Source: Pseudomonas lurida (GTDB taxonomy: Bacteria > Pseudomonadota > Gammaproteobacteria > Pseudomonadales > Pseudomonadaceae). Taken from it: DNA of 64,000 nt. Under the pieces are notes generated by a model that ran no database searches, was not told the origin of the DNA, and saw only the letters and a program-made list of their open reading frames with translations. Shown here piece after piece: positions 1 to 11,522 of this stretch. The stretch covers positions 62,001 through 126,000 of the forward strand of contig NZ_JAAMRE010000005.1 of NCBI RefSeq assembly GCF_013522705.1. Reading direction: 5' to 3'. How positions within the stretch are numbered: position 1 is the first letter of the stretch; every line of letters begins with the position of its first letter. Position numbers and translations under genes: made by a program.

Positions 1-13
1 GATCCAATAGAAC

Positions 14-37
14 GTGCCGACGCATTGGCATCGGCAC
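14..37. repeat. Small hairpin downstream of dodecin
   Basis: Seven-base arms GTGCCGA and TCGGCAC flank a 10-base loop. There is no T-run on either strand, so this may be a weak terminator for the leftward dodecin gene or have no function. Nothing else is visible in positions 1-95. Confidence 0.3.
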
Positions 38-95
38 CCGAACGTTGTAGCGCAGGTTATGGCAATCGGCCAGTCAGCAAGTTCAACTCACAGGA

Positions 96-311
96 TCAAC
101 TGCTGGCAATTCGGAATCCCACCTTCAGAGTGACCTGATAGTGGGCGACCTTGCCATCTTCGATATGACCGCGCGTTTCAGTCACTTCAAACCATTCCAG
201 GTGCTTGAGGCTTTTGCTGGCCTCGGCCAATGCGTTCTGGATCGCATCCTCGATAGTGGTGGTGGACGAACCTACCAGTTCAACTTTTTTGTAAGTGTGG
301 TGATCGGTCAT
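96..311 (-). CDS. Dodecin (flavin-binding dodecamer)
   Basis: This 71-residue protein has the whole-length pattern of dodecins: an early KKVELVGSS strand, a helix containing the [10 protein letters not shown] segment, and the strand pair [11 protein letters not shown] and YQVTLKVGF. Dodecins assemble into hollow dodecamers that store or buffer flavin in the cytosol; that role is known for the family and not shown here. The length is the usual one for the family. It is monocistronic, with a short hairpin behind it. The next gene, DUF883, is divergent. Confidence 0.9.
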   Translation of the reverse strand: MTDHHTYKKVELVGSSTTTIEDAIQNALAEASKSLKHLEWFEVTETRGHIEDGKVAHYQVTLKVGFRIASS

Positions 312-467
312 GGGGTTTCTCCTGAGGGATGTTTAAGAAGCCTAGCAGTCAATATCCGTACTGCTTCAGGCGACCGTTCCTACCTGAAAGTTCAGATTTA
401 CTGCACTTTCTGAAAACCCAGCAGTCGGTATCTACACACGCCACTCAATCACTTCAGGAGAATCCAC

Positions 468-766
468 ATGGCTAACACTTCTTTACGCAAAGCGTCGCTG
501 GAAAGCATGGAAGCCGAGATTTCGAGCCTGCTCAAGTCCCTTGAAAGCCTCAAGGACGATGCGTCGGATGAGTCGCGCAAAACCTTGAAGGCCCTGAAAA
601 GCAATGCCGAGAATGCGCTCAAGCACTCCCGTCATCTGATCACCGATGCCTATGAAGAAAGCAAAGTGAAATTGCGCGAAACCGGCGTGGCAACTCGCGA
701 TTACGCGCAAGAGCACCCTTGGACCACTGCCGGCGTTGCCGTTGGCGCGCTGGGTCTGCTGGCGGC

Positions 767-794
<28 letters not shown>
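468..794 (+). CDS. DUF883 family membrane-anchored protein (ElaB/YqjD-like)
   Basis: The 108-residue product has a long charged amphipathic helix region (about residues 5-80) rich in Lys, Glu, Asp and Ser. A single C-terminal membrane segment follows (about 85-104, [20 protein letters not shown]) and a basic tail. This is the layout of the ElaB/YqjD/DUF883 family, whose E. coli members tie ribosomes to the inner membrane in stationary phase. An AGGAG ribosome site lies just before the ATG. Its 3' end overlaps the convergent trpI by 28 bases, which may couple the two genes' transcript ends. Family placement is firm; function is by analogy. Confidence 0.85.
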
Positions 795-3024
<2,230 letters not shown>

Positions 3025-3834
3025 ATGAGCCGCCTGCAAACCCGCTTTGCGCAACTCAAGGAACAAAACCGCGCCGCCCTGGTGACCTTCGTCACTGCCG
3101 GCGACCCGGGTTATGACACCTCGCTGGCGATCCTCAAAGGGTTGCCCGGCGCCGGCGCCGATGTGATCGAACTGGGCATGCCCTTCACCGACCCGATGGC
3201 GGACGGGCCGGCCATTCAGCTGGCCAACATCCGCGCGCTGGAGGCCAAGCAGAACCTGGCGAAAACCCTGCAGATGGTGCGTGAGTTCCGCAAGGACAAC
3301 GACGAAACACCGTTGGTATTGATGGGCTATTTCAACCCGATCCACAAATACGGCGTGCCTGCGTTCATCGCCGATGCCAAGAACGCCGGGGTAGACGGCC
3401 TGATTGTGGTAGACATGCCACCTGAGCATAACCGCGAGCTGTGCGACCCGGCGCAGGCCGCAGGCATCGACTTCATCCGCCTGACCACACCGACCACCGA
3501 TGACGTACGCCTGCCGACCGTGCTCAACGGCAGCTCCGGTTTTGTGTATTACGTGTCGGTGGCCGGCGTGACCGGCGCCGGCGCCGCCACCCTGGAACAT
3601 GTCGAAGAAGCCGTGACACGCCTGCGCCGCCATACCGACCTGCCGATCAGCATCGGTTTCGGCATTCGCACACCGGAACAGGCCGCCGCCATCGCCCGGT
3701 TGGCGGACGGTGTGGTGGTGGGCTCGGCGTTGATCGATCACATCGCCACCGCCGGCAGCGACCGGCAGGCGATCGATGGTGTGCTCAGCCACTGCGCAGC
3801 GTTGTCGGAAGGTGTACGTAACGCTCGTAAGTAA
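3025..3834 (+). CDS. trpA: Tryptophan synthase alpha subunit
   Basis: TrpA cleaves indole-3-glycerol phosphate and channels indole to TrpB. The 269-residue TIM barrel keeps the two catalytic acids, E49 in VIELGMPF and D60 in DPMADGP, at the same numbers as the E. coli enzyme. The ATG follows the trpB stop with no gap, so translation is probably coupled. A hairpin follows it. Confidence 0.97.
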   Translation: MSRLQTRFAQLKEQNRAALVTFVTAGDPGYDTSLAILKGLPGAGADVIELGMPFTDPMADGPAIQLANIRALEAKQNLAKTLQMVREFRKDNDETPLVLMGYFNPIHKYGVPAFIADAKNAGVDGLIVVDMPPEHNRELCDPAQAAGIDFIRLTTPTTDDVRLPTVLNGSSGFVYYVSVAGVTGAGAATLEHVEEAVTRLRRHTDLPISIGFGIRTPEQAAAIARLADGVVVGSALIDHIATAGSDRQAIDGVLSHCAALSEGVRNARK

Positions 3835-3868
3835 AGGCCTCAGGCTCCCGACTGATCTAGGCTAGGCT

Positions 3869-3894
3869 GAAGGTGGGCATTGCGCCCCACCTTC
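3869..3894 (+). terminator. Hairpin after trpA
   Basis: Nine-base arms GAAGGTGGG and CCCACCTTC enclose an 8-base loop 35 bases after trpA. There is no following T-run, so it is a possible but not textbook intrinsic terminator. Confidence 0.45.
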
Positions 3895-4009
3895 AACGCA
3901 CTTCGTGCCTATTGCTGTCTAACCACCTCTGCAAGCCCCGCCGTTCTTGCGCTGTCGGTCGTTAAGTTAGTTGCATCAGAAGTCATTATCGTCTCCCACG
4001 GAGCACATC

Positions 4010-5668
4010 ATGGCATTTGATCTCGTCCCGCCTTCAGACCCCCGTCATGCCGCCTTGCAGAAGGGTTTCAACCTGCGCTGGCCGCTGGGCAACGTCCAGG
4101 GCCAATCCTCGCCCAATGGCGCCAACCTTATCTACCTGTGCCACAACCCGCAGGACATCATCGACGCCGCCGCGCAAGCCTTGGCCATGCCCAATGGCCG
4201 CATCACGGTGCGAAGTGGCGGTCATTGTTATGAAGGGTTTGTCGCTAACGTGATGCCCGGAGTGCCGCACGAGAGCCTGTCGATCCTGGATATCGGGCAA
4301 ATGAACCAAGTCGCCTACGACCCGTCCGGACAGATAGGGTCAATGCTGGTGCCGGGCTCACCTCGTCGCTACAGCGTCCGCCTGGAACCCGGTTGCCAGA
4401 ACTGGGACACCACCGTCGCACTTTATAAGAGGGCAAATAAAACCCTGCCAAGCGGCTCCTGCTATTCGGTGGGGCTTGGCGGGCATATCTGCGGCGGCGG
4501 TTATGGGTTGCTGTCGCGCAAACACGGGCTGGTCTGCGACTGGCTGGACGGCGTTGACCTGTTGGTGGCCAACGTCGGTGGAACGGGCCTTGTGCCTGTG
4601 CATGTGTCCCGGGACAGCACCGATAGCGCTGAGCTGGACCTGTTCGCCGCTTGCTGCGGTGCCGGAGGTGGGCAGTTCGGCATTATTACCAGTTATTACT
4701 TCAAGGCCCTGCCACCGGCGCCCACGCAGGTGCTTTGGCTGGCATTGGAATGGGATTGGGCGCAACTGACCCGTCCGGCTTTGGAGCGCCTGCTGCGGGC
4801 CTATCAAAAATGGTTCGCGGACAATCAGGCAAACCCCAATACCTGGGGCCTGTCGACCAAGCTGGAGATGCGCCACCTCAATACCGGCAACGTGACGTTG
4901 GGTATTCACTATGTCGACAAGAACGGTCAACTCGATGACCGGGCGCCCTTCGACGACTTCGTGCTCAGCCTACTGACCGCCGTGGGCGTGAGCCCGAGGC
5001 AGTCGCTGGTGCCGTTCCACGTGGTGCATCAACCGCGCGATGGGCAAAGGGGGCGCCGCATTACTTCTCTGCAGGATGCCCGAAAAGCGGCGCGGCAACT
5101 GGACTGGCTGTACGCCACCCAATCGCTCAACGGCTCCGGTGACAATCAACGCGGTCGCTATAAATCGGCGTATCAGAAAGGCGAATTCACCCAGCGCGTG
5201 CTGGATGCGATCTGGGCCACGCTGAACTGGCCGGACCCTGAGCAGCAGTTGACCCAGAGCCTGATCCAGATCCAATCGTTCGGCGGGCGCATCAACGAGA
5301 TGGAAGGCCCGATCCTGGCGCAGACATCCGCCGCTCAGCGCTCCTCGTACCTCAAGTGGCAGCCGCAATGTTACTGGCACACGGCGGACGACGGGGCGGA
5401 CCAGGCCCACGCCGACTGGATCCGTGGGCTTTTCAACGCGGCATTCACCAACGGCGTGCCGGACGATCCGGAGTTCGAGGGCTGCTACATCAACTACCCG
5501 GATCTGGACATGACCTATCTCGGCGGCGATCCGGCGAATGGCAAGAACCCCTCGTGGTATGGGATCTTCTTCCCCAACACCATCATCGAGAGCCGCCTGC
5601 GCCGAACCAAGCAGCGATGGGACCCGTTGAATGTGTTCCGCAATGAAATGTCGGTGCCGCCCGCGTAA
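4010..5668 (+). CDS. FAD-linked oxidase of the berberine-bridge (BBE) type
   Basis: A 552-residue flavoenzyme with an N-terminal PCMH-type FAD domain and a C-terminal BBE tail near NVFRNEMSVPPA. Two residues match the bicovalent flavin attachment points of plant berberine-bridge enzymes: H72 in RSGGHCYEGF and C152 in GSCYSVGLGGH. A GGAG box six bases before the ATG at 4010 selects that start over one 13 codons upstream. No signal peptide is seen. Relatives oxidise sugars, alkaloids or other alcohols; the substrate here cannot be read. It stands alone between trpA and the dgo operon. Sugar oxidation beside galactonate genes is tempting but only inference. Confidence 0.8.
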   Translation: MAFDLVPPSDPRHAALQKGFNLRWPLGNVQGQSSPNGANLIYLCHNPQDIIDAAAQALAMPNGRITVRSGGHCYEGFVANVMPGVPHESLSILDIGQMNQVAYDPSGQIGSMLVPGSPRRYSVRLEPGCQNWDTTVALYKRANKTLPSGSCYSVGLGGHICGGGYGLLSRKHGLVCDWLDGVDLLVANVGGTGLVPVHVSRDSTDSAELDLFAACCGAGGGQFGIITSYYFKALPPAPTQVLWLALEWDWAQLTRPALERLLRAYQKWFADNQANPNTWGLSTKLEMRHLNTGNVTLGIHYVDKNGQLDDRAPFDDFVLSLLTAVGVSPRQSLVPFHVVHQPRDGQRGRRITSLQDARKAARQLDWLYATQSLNGSGDNQRGRYKSAYQKGEFTQRVLDAIWATLNWPDPEQQLTQSLIQIQSFGGRINEMEGPILAQTSAAQRSSYLKWQPQCYWHTADDGADQAHADWIRGLFNAAFTNGVPDDPEFEGCYINYPDLDMTYLGGDPANGKNPSWYGIFFPNTIIESRLRRTKQRWDPLNVFRNEMSVPPA

Positions 5669-5695
5669 CAACGGGCGAGTCTGACGACTGTGACT

Positions 5696-5722
5696 GTGGC
5701 GAGGGAGTTGCTCCCTCGCCAC
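5696..5722. repeat. REP-type palindrome
   Basis: Perfect 12-base arms (GTGGCGAGGGAG and CTCCCTCGCCAC) around TTG. This GTGGCGAGGGAG hairpin is the familiar REP unit of P. fluorescens genomes. It lies between two convergent genes and may also end transcripts. Confidence 0.85.
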
Positions 5723-5735
5723 TGCGATGACTGGC

Positions 5736-7046
5736 CTACAGCTCGATGCGCTCGACCTTTCCCACCAGCAGCACGTAGGACAACGCCCCCAACAACGCCA
5801 GCACTGCGATGTAAGTGATCGCCGGCGCAAACGAATCACCGCTGGCGAGGAAGCCGATAACGATTGGCGTGGTAATCGCCGCCAGGTTGCCGATGAAGTT
5901 GAACACCCCACCGGTCAGGCCCAGCAACCGCGCCGGGGCGAGGGTGGAGACCAGCGACCAGGTGATCGAAGCCAGCCCATTGCCGAAGAACGCCACAGCC
6001 AGGAAGGCGATGACCAGCGGGGTCGATTCGACGAAGTTGGCGCCGATGATCGCCGTGGAGATCAGCAGCCCGCTGATGATCGGCAACTTGCGCGCAAAGC
6101 CCACGCTTGCGCCGCGACGGATCAGCCAGTCGGAAAACAGCCCGGAACACAGTACTCCGACGAATGCCGCGAGAAACGGCAGCGACGCGAGCATGCCGGA
6201 CTTGATGAAGTCCATGCCGCGGTACTTCACCAGATACGTCGGGAACCAGGTCAGGAAGAACCACAGCGTGGAGTTCAGGCAGAACTGCCCCAGGTAAATC
6301 CCCCACAATTTGCGTTTGCTCAGGACAATCCCCAGGTCGACCCAGCTGAACGGCGCCTTGGTCTTGGCCGCTTGGGTGCTGAGGTCCACCAGCCCGCCGC
6401 CGTCGCGGATCAGGTCGATTTCGGCCTGGTTGATGCCTTTGAAATCACGTGGTTCGCGGTACACCGCGTACCAGATCGCCGCCCACAGGATGCCGACGCC
6501 ACCGGTGACCACAAACACCATGTGCCAGCCATAGTGGTGCTGCAGCCAGGCCAGCACCGGCGTCAGAAACGCCAGCCCGACGAATTGACCGGAGGTGTAG
6601 AAGCCGATCGCGGTGGCGCGTTCACGCTCGGGAAACCAGCTGGTGACCACGCGACTGTTGATCGGGTAGGCCGGCGCTTCCAGCGCACCGACCGCCATGC
6701 GCAGGACAAACAGGGCGATGAAGCTGGCGGCAAAGCCGAGCATGACGGTTGCAATGGACCACAGCAGCAGGGCCACGGTATAGAGGATGCGCGGCGGCAC
6801 CCGATCCACCAGCCAGCCGCCGGGGATCTGCATGGCGGCGTAGGTCCAGCCGAACGCCGAGAAAATCAGGCCGACATGCACCGGGTCAATGCCCAGGTCA
6901 CTGGTCAGGGCGGGGGCCGCAATCGACAGGTTGCTGCGGTCCAGGTAATTGATCACCACGGTGATAAACAGCAGCACCATGATGAAGTAGCGCTTTCGGC
7001 TGGGCGTGACTAAAGGAGCCTGCCCGGTCAAGGATTCAGGTTGCAT
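5736..7046 (-). CDS. dgoT: Galactonate/hexonate permease, MFS (DgoT-like)
   Basis: A 436-residue major-facilitator protein with about twelve hydrophobic segments. It has the anion:cation symporter hallmarks: an NYLDRSNLSIA stretch in helix 1 and GGWLVDRVPPR between helices 2 and 3. It is the last gene of a leftward galactonate cluster, behind dgoD. The expected role is proton-coupled uptake of D-galactonate across the inner membrane. A REP-like hairpin lies between dgoD and this gene, so its expression may be partly uncoupled. Related hexuronate transporters are similar, so the substrate rests on context. Confidence 0.88.
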   Translation of the reverse strand: MQPESLTGQAPLVTPSRKRYFIMVLLFITVVINYLDRSNLSIAAPALTSDLGIDPVHVGLIFSAFGWTYAAMQIPGGWLVDRVPPRILYTVALLLWSIATVMLGFAASFIALFVLRMAVGALEAPAYPINSRVVTSWFPERERATAIGFYTSGQFVGLAFLTPVLAWLQHHYGWHMVFVVTGGVGILWAAIWYAVYREPRDFKGINQAEIDLIRDGGGLVDLSTQAAKTKAPFSWVDLGIVLSKRKLWGIYLGQFCLNSTLWFFLTWFPTYLVKYRGMDFIKSGMLASLPFLAAFVGVLCSGLFSDWLIRRGASVGFARKLPIISGLLISTAIIGANFVESTPLVIAFLAVAFFGNGLASITWSLVSTLAPARLLGLTGGVFNFIGNLAAITTPIVIGFLASGDSFAPAITYIAVLALLGALSYVLLVGKVERIEL

Positions 7047-7106
7047 GGGGGAAGTCTCTTCTTATGTTTATTGAGGACAAGTCTTACTGAAGAAATCGAT
7101 TTGATA

Positions 7107-7136
7107 TGGGAGGGGCTTGCCCCCTCCCAGATTTTT
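7107..7136. repeat. REP-like hairpin between dgoD and dgoT
   Basis: TGGGAGGGG and CCCCTCCCA arms flank CTTGC, with a run of T after the right arm on the plus strand. In the minus direction, that of the operon, the T-run is absent. It is therefore more likely an mRNA stability or processing element than a terminator of dgoD. Confidence 0.7.
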
Positions 7137-7159
7137 TACCGGGTGTCTTCAGATGAGCA

Positions 7160-8308
7160 TCACCACTCGGCGAAACTGCCGTCGGCGTGGCGCCAGATCG
7201 GGTTGCGCCAGCGGTGGCCGATGGCAGCGCGTTCGATCACGTACTCTTCGTTGATCTCAATGCCCAGGCCCGGCCCGTTGGGGATCTTGACGAAGCCCTG
7301 GTCATAGTCGAACACGCCGGGGTCGCGCACGTAGTCGAGCAGGTCGTTGCTCTCGTTGTAATGGATGCCCAGGCTCTGCTCCTGGATAAACGCGTTGTAG
7401 CAAACCGCATCCAGCTGCAGGCACGCCGCCAGCGCGATCGGGCCCAGCGGGCAGTGCAGGGCCAGGGCCACGTCATAGGCTTCGGCCATGTTGGCGATCT
7501 TGCGCGTTTCGGTGATGCCGCCCGCGTGGGACGCGTCGGGCTGGATGATGTCGACATAGCCTTCGCTCAGCACACGCTTGAAGTCCCAACGCGAGAACAG
7601 GCGCTCGCCCAGGGCGATCGGGGTGCTGGTCAGCGGCGCCAGTTCCTTGAGCGCTTCGTAGTTTTCGCTGAGCACCGGCTCTTCGATGAACATCAGCTTG
7701 TACGGGTCCAGCTCCTTCATCAGCACCTTGGCCATTGGCTTGTGCACGCGGCCATGGAAGTCGACGCCAATGCCGACGTTGGGGCCGACCGCATCACGCA
7801 CGGCGGCGACGTTGGCCAGGGCCAGGTCGACCTTTTCAAAGCTGTCGAGGAATTGCAGTTCTTCGGTGCCGTTCATTTTTACCGCAGTGAAGCCGCGGGC
7901 CACGGCGTCTTTGGCGGCGCGGGCGGTGTCGGCGGGGCGGTCGCCGCCGATCCACGAGTACACGCGGATCTTGTCGCGCACCTGGCCTCCCAGCAAGTCG
8001 CTGACGGACACGCCGAGGGCCTTGCCCTTGATGTCCCACAGGGCCTGGTCGATACCGGCCAGCGCACTCATGTGCACCGCGCCGCCACGATAGAAGCCGC
8101 CGCGATAGAGCACAGTCCAGATATCTTCGATGTTGCGCGGGTCTTTGCCGATCAGGTAGTCGGACAATTCTTCGACGGCGGCGGCCACGGTATGGGCGCG
8201 GCCTTCGACCACGGGTTCACCCCAGCCGGTCACGCCCTGGTCGGTTTCGATTTTCAGGAAGCACCAGCGAGGCGGGACGATAAAGGTCGTCAGTTTGGTG
8301 ATTTTCAT
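7160..8308 (-). CDS. dgoD: D-galactonate dehydratase
   Basis: A 382-residue enolase-superfamily enzyme that dehydrates D-galactonate to 2-keto-3-deoxygalactonate. Visible motifs are the metal-ligand strands [17 protein letters not shown] and IALGERLFS and the late [10 protein letters not shown] segment carrying the catalytic His. The length is typical. It lies 47 bases after dgoA in the same direction. The product is the substrate of DgoK. Confidence 0.95.
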   Translation of the reverse strand: MKITKLTTFIVPPRWCFLKIETDQGVTGWGEPVVEGRAHTVAAAVEELSDYLIGKDPRNIEDIWTVLYRGGFYRGGAVHMSALAGIDQALWDIKGKALGVSVSDLLGGQVRDKIRVYSWIGGDRPADTARAAKDAVARGFTAVKMNGTEELQFLDSFEKVDLALANVAAVRDAVGPNVGIGVDFHGRVHKPMAKVLMKELDPYKLMFIEEPVLSENYEALKELAPLTSTPIALGERLFSRWDFKRVLSEGYVDIIQPDASHAGGITETRKIANMAEAYDVALALHCPLGPIALAACLQLDAVCYNAFIQEQSLGIHYNESNDLLDYVRDPGVFDYDQGFVKIPNGPGLGIEINEEYVIERAAIGHRWRNPIWRHADGSFAEW

Positions 8309-8355
8309 CTGTTATCTCTCTTGTAGATGCAGCGCCAGGGGCGCGGAACTTGAAC

Positions 8356-8976
8356 TCAGCTCAGGGCTTTCCAGGCGGCGACATAAGCCTGGGCGCGGCT
8401 CGCTACCTGATCCACGGTCATACCCGGTTTGAACAACCCGGAACCCAGCCCGAACCCTTTGGCGCCGGCGTCGGTGAACACCTGCATGTTGTCCGGGGTA
8501 ATACCGCCCACCGGCAGCAGCAACGTGCCCGCCGGCAATACCGCCAGCCACGCCTTGATCACCGCCGGGCTCATTTGCTCGGCCGGGAACAGCTTCAAGA
8601 CGTCGGCGCCTTCGCCCAGTGCGGCAAAGGCTTCGGTGGGCGTGGCCACGCCCGGCGACAGGTACAGGCCAGCCGCCTTGGCAGCGCGCAAGACCTTGGC
8701 ATCGCTGTGGGGCATGACGATCACCTGGCCACCGGCGGCCTTTACCTGCTCCACCTGCTCGGGCGTCAGCACGGTGCCGGCGCCGATCAGGCAATCGGCG
8801 GGCAGGCTGTCGCGCAGGGTGCGGATGCTGGTGTAGGGGTCCGGTGAATTGAGCGGAACTTCGATCACGCGAAAACCGGCGTCGTACAGCACCTGGCCGA
8901 CCGCCTGGGCTTCGTCCGGGCGCAGGCCGCGCAGAATTGCGATCAGACCGTTTTGTGCGAGTGCTTGCTTGAGCAT
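8356..8976 (-). CDS. dgoA: 2-dehydro-3-deoxy-6-phosphogalactonate aldolase
   Basis: A 206-residue class I aldolase of the KDPG family that splits 2-keto-3-deoxy-6-phosphogalactonate into pyruvate and glyceraldehyde 3-phosphate. The Schiff-base lysine is K128 in DVLKLFPAEQ, and E39 lies in RVIEVPL. The longer open frame upstream is discarded: the ATG at 8976 follows the dgoK stop by one base and gives the normal N-terminus (MLKQALAQNGL). It is the third step of the De Ley-Doudoroff pathway. Confidence 0.95.
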   Translation of the reverse strand: MLKQALAQNGLIAILRGLRPDEAQAVGQVLYDAGFRVIEVPLNSPDPYTSIRTLRDSLPADCLIGAGTVLTPEQVEQVKAAGGQVIVMPHSDAKVLRAAKAAGLYLSPGVATPTEAFAALGEGADVLKLFPAEQMSPAVIKAWLAVLPAGTLLLPVGGITPDNMQVFTDAGAKGFGLGSGLFKPGMTVDQVASRAQAYVAAWKALS

Positions 8977-8977
8977 G

Positions 8978-9943
8978 TCAGGCCTCCGATACAGGTTGAG
9001 TGAGCCCGGCTGCCACGGCCAGTTGCCACAGGCCGTGCTCGGTGGCTTCTTCGGCCAAGCTGACATGGGCAAAACCGCAGAGGGCGAGGGCGCGTTGGTA
9101 GCGCGCGCATAAAGCGCCGGCGCCGACCAGAATGATCGGGGTATGCCGGGCGCGGTCGGGCAGGCCGGCCAGCTCATGACCGATCATCAGGCCGGAGAGG
9201 TAGTCCGGTTGCTGATCGGCCGCAAGTTCGCCGGTCAGGCCCAGGGTGCGGGCGCTGAACAGGGTCGACAGCAGACCGCGCTGGCCGTCCTGGGAGCGCG
9301 CCACTTGCACACCGCGATCAAAGGCGTCGGCCTGGAAGCGTTCGGGTGTCTGCTGCGTGCGGCCGAGGAGGCTGTGCTTGCCGAGAATCGCGAACACCTC
9401 GCCGGTCATGAAGGTATCGAAGTGGGTGATGCAACCACCGACCACCTCGACCCACTTGGAGTGGCTGCCGGGCAGGCCGATCAACACTTCACCGCCGGTC
9501 GGCAGGCTGCGCAGCACGCCCAGCACCTGGGTTTCTTCGCCGCGCATCACGTTGGGCAAGCCGCCTTGCTCGATCACGCCGGGTACGATGTGAACCGTCA
9601 CGCCACGCAGGCTGCGTACGGCGTGCAGGGCTTTGCCCAGGCTGGCAACGTCCACCGGCGTATTACGATACGCCGCTTCACTCCAGCCCTGGGCGCTGCC
9701 AACCATGCCGCACGCAATCACCGGCAAGTGTGGCTCGGCGTCGAGCCAGTCACCACACGCCGTATCGAAGGCCAACTCAAACCCGTCGGCGCAGCGCACG
9801 CCGGCAATTTCCCGGGCTTCTGTGGGCAAATGCATGATGCCCGACGCCAGCGAGCGTTGTTCCAGCACCACGCCTGCGGGGCCGAGTTTGTAAGCACGAA
9901 GGGAGCTGGTTCCCCAATCGAGCGCGATCAATTGCGCCTGCAT
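8978..9943 (-). CDS. dgoK: 2-dehydro-3-deoxygalactonokinase
   Basis: A 321-residue sugar kinase of the DgoK family that phosphorylates 2-keto-3-deoxygalactonate with ATP. The N-terminus LIALDWGTSSLRAY is the first phosphate-binding loop of the ASKHA fold, and a GLPGSHSKWVEV segment follows in the middle. It is the promoter-proximal gene of dgoKADT. No regulator gene sits beside the operon, which is unusual because dgoR is often adjacent. Confidence 0.93.
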   Translation of the reverse strand: MQAQLIALDWGTSSLRAYKLGPAGVVLEQRSLASGIMHLPTEAREIAGVRCADGFELAFDTACGDWLDAEPHLPVIACGMVGSAQGWSEAAYRNTPVDVASLGKALHAVRSLRGVTVHIVPGVIEQGGLPNVMRGEETQVLGVLRSLPTGGEVLIGLPGSHSKWVEVVGGCITHFDTFMTGEVFAILGKHSLLGRTQQTPERFQADAFDRGVQVARSQDGQRGLLSTLFSARTLGLTGELAADQQPDYLSGLMIGHELAGLPDRARHTPIILVGAGALCARYQRALALCGFAHVSLAEEATEHGLWQLAVAAGLTQPVSEA

Positions 9944-9989
9944 CGCTTCACCTGAAAATGAGTGGGTGCTGAAAAAAGCAGATGGGCGA

Positions 9990-10018
9990 CTATAAACCTA
10001 TGCCGTGAAATATCTCAA
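9990..10018 (-). promoter_or_regulatory. Candidate promoter of the dgo operon
   Basis: On the minus strand TTGAGA (10018-10013) and TTATAG (9995-9990) are 17 bases apart, a good sigma-70 layout. They lie 47 bases before the dgoK start. Predicted by eye only. Confidence 0.55.
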
Positions 10019-10032
10019 TATATAAATATGAC

Positions 10033-10047
10033 TCCCATATAGTGGGA
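10033..10047. promoter_or_regulatory. Palindrome upstream of the dgo promoter
   Basis: TCCCA-TATAG-TGGGA is a perfect inverted repeat about 15 bases upstream of the candidate -35 box, where an activator would bind. The cognate regulator is not in this window. Confidence 0.5.
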
Positions 10048-10110
10048 AATTGACGAGCAAATTCCTACAAACTCTCGGGAATGTCAGCACTTGCATCCTT
10101 CAAGAAGAGG

Positions 10111-10437
10111 TTAGAAAACCGACAGATCCAACTCGCGCATCGCGCCCATCCAGATCGCGTAGTCGGTGTGGTCCTTCAAGTCATCGCCGGTATTGGGATG
10201 CAGGAACACCACCAGCCCATTTCGATGCAGCGCCAGCCACGGCAGCATCACGCCGATGTATTCGGCGTCAAAGGCCAGTTGGCAGCTCCAGTCGGGGTGA
10301 GGGCCAACGGGGCGTTCATGCACGCGGCCCATGCGCAGCGGGAAGAGCTTGGCCGCGTCCTCGCACAAGGCGCGCGCCTGCTCGAGCGTGTTGGCATCAA
10401 AGTAGATATGAGCGTGATAACCCTTGATTCGGTGCAT
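10111..10437 (-). CDS. DOPA 4,5-dioxygenase family protein
   Basis: A 108-residue protein starting MHRIKGYHAHIYFDANT. The HAHIYF motif and the later GPHPDWSCQLAF and NGLVVFLHPNTG segments mark the small DOPA 4,5-dioxygenase family (vicinal oxygen chelate type, His ligands). Bacterial members are mostly uncharacterised. The frame is open for 14 more codons, but the ATG at 10437 gives the family length. It follows the LysR gene by 31 bases on the same strand and may be co-transcribed with it. No link to choline sulfate is apparent. Confidence 0.8.
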   Translation of the reverse strand: MHRIKGYHAHIYFDANTLEQARALCEDAAKLFPLRMGRVHERPVGPHPDWSCQLAFDAEYIGVMLPWLALHRNGLVVFLHPNTGDDLKDHTDYAIWMGAMRELDLSVF

Positions 10438-10468
10438 GACCGGCTCCGATGACGACGTGCGCCAGATG

Positions 10469-11419
10469 CTAGACCGCAATCGAGGGCAGGGCCAGTCCGG
10501 TCAGCGATTGCGCGCTGCTGGCTTGCTCGGCCAGCAGCCAATCGACGAAGCGCTCCACCAGTTGCCCCCGGCGTTTGCGTTGCGGTTGCACCACGTAATA
10601 GCCAAAGCGCGAAATGACGGTGTCGCTGAACGGCCGGCACAGCCAGCTCTGTTCCAGCAGGTTATCCACCAAGTGACGCCAACCAATGGCCACGCCCTGG
10701 CCGGCGATCGCCGCCTGGATCAGCAGCGTGTAGTTGTCGAAGCGCAACTGACCTGGCGTGGGCGCGGCGCTGAGGCCCAGCTCGCGGAACACGCCGCTCC
10801 AGTCGAACCACTGGCTGTTGTTTTCCTGGCGCAGGTGCAGCAGGGGGCAGTCGGGCAGGTCCTGCACGCTTATTCGCGTAGCCTGAGCCTTGAGCCACTG
10901 CGGGCTGCACACCGGGAAGACTTCCTCGTTGAACAACCACAGGCTGTCACCCTGCTTGAAGCGGCCATCGCCGAACAGCACCGCCACGTCGATATCGCTG
11001 CGCAACGTGGCGTGGTTGCGTTCGCTGGTCACCAGGCTCACATCCACCTGCGGGTTGGCCTGGTGGAAGCGGTGCAGGCGCGGCATCAGCCAGTAGGCGG
11101 CGAAGGCGAAGTCAGTGGCCACTTGCAGCACTTCGTGCTGGCTATGCTGGGTGATAACACCCAAGCCTTGGTTGATCGCCTGCAAGCCGCCCTGAACGTG
11201 CTCGAACAACAGCGCGCCGGCGTCGGTCAGTTCGATGCCACGGTAGATGCGGTCGAACAGGCGGATCGCCAATTGTTCTTCCAGGCGCTTGATCTGCTGG
11301 CTGATCGCCGGCTGGGTGGTGCCCAATTCCATCGCCGCGGCGGTAAAACTGCGGTGGCGCGCAGCGGCTTCGAATGCGCGCAGCAAATCGAGAGACAAAT
11401 CACCCAACGCTTCATACAT
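10469..11419 (-). CDS. LysR-type regulator, probably of choline sulfate use
   Basis: A 316-residue LysR-type regulator. The DNA-binding domain runs from LDLLRAFEAAARHRSFTAAA to the TTQPAISQQIKRLEEQ recognition helix, with an effector domain after it. It diverges from betC across 103 bases. In many Pseudomonas a LysR protein in this position controls the choline-sulfatase operon, so that role is likely, by context only. Confidence 0.85.
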   Translation of the reverse strand: MYEALGDLSLDLLRAFEAAARHRSFTAAAMELGTTQPAISQQIKRLEEQLAIRLFDRIYRGIELTDAGALLFEHVQGGLQAINQGLGVITQHSQHEVLQVATDFAFAAYWLMPRLHRFHQANPQVDVSLVTSERNHATLRSDIDVAVLFGDGRFKQGDSLWLFNEEVFPVCSPQWLKAQATRISVQDLPDCPLLHLRQENNSQWFDWSGVFRELGLSAAPTPGQLRFDNYTLLIQAAIAGQGVAIGWRHLVDNLLEQSWLCRPFSDTVISRFGYYVVQPQRKRRGQLVERFVDWLLAEQASSAQSLTGLALPSIAV

Positions 11420-11522
11420 AAGCTGTGCTTATCCTAGACATTGCAATTCATGGGCTTTACCCCGTTTTACGTGGGCCGCATGCTCATTGGCATAAACACC
11501 GCCTATGGAATGCCGATAACCC

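Noticed and set aside
5727-7013. Long plus-strand frame opposite dgoT
   Set aside because: Composition of Gln/Arg/His-rich shadow; dgoT on the other strand is a clear MFS protein.
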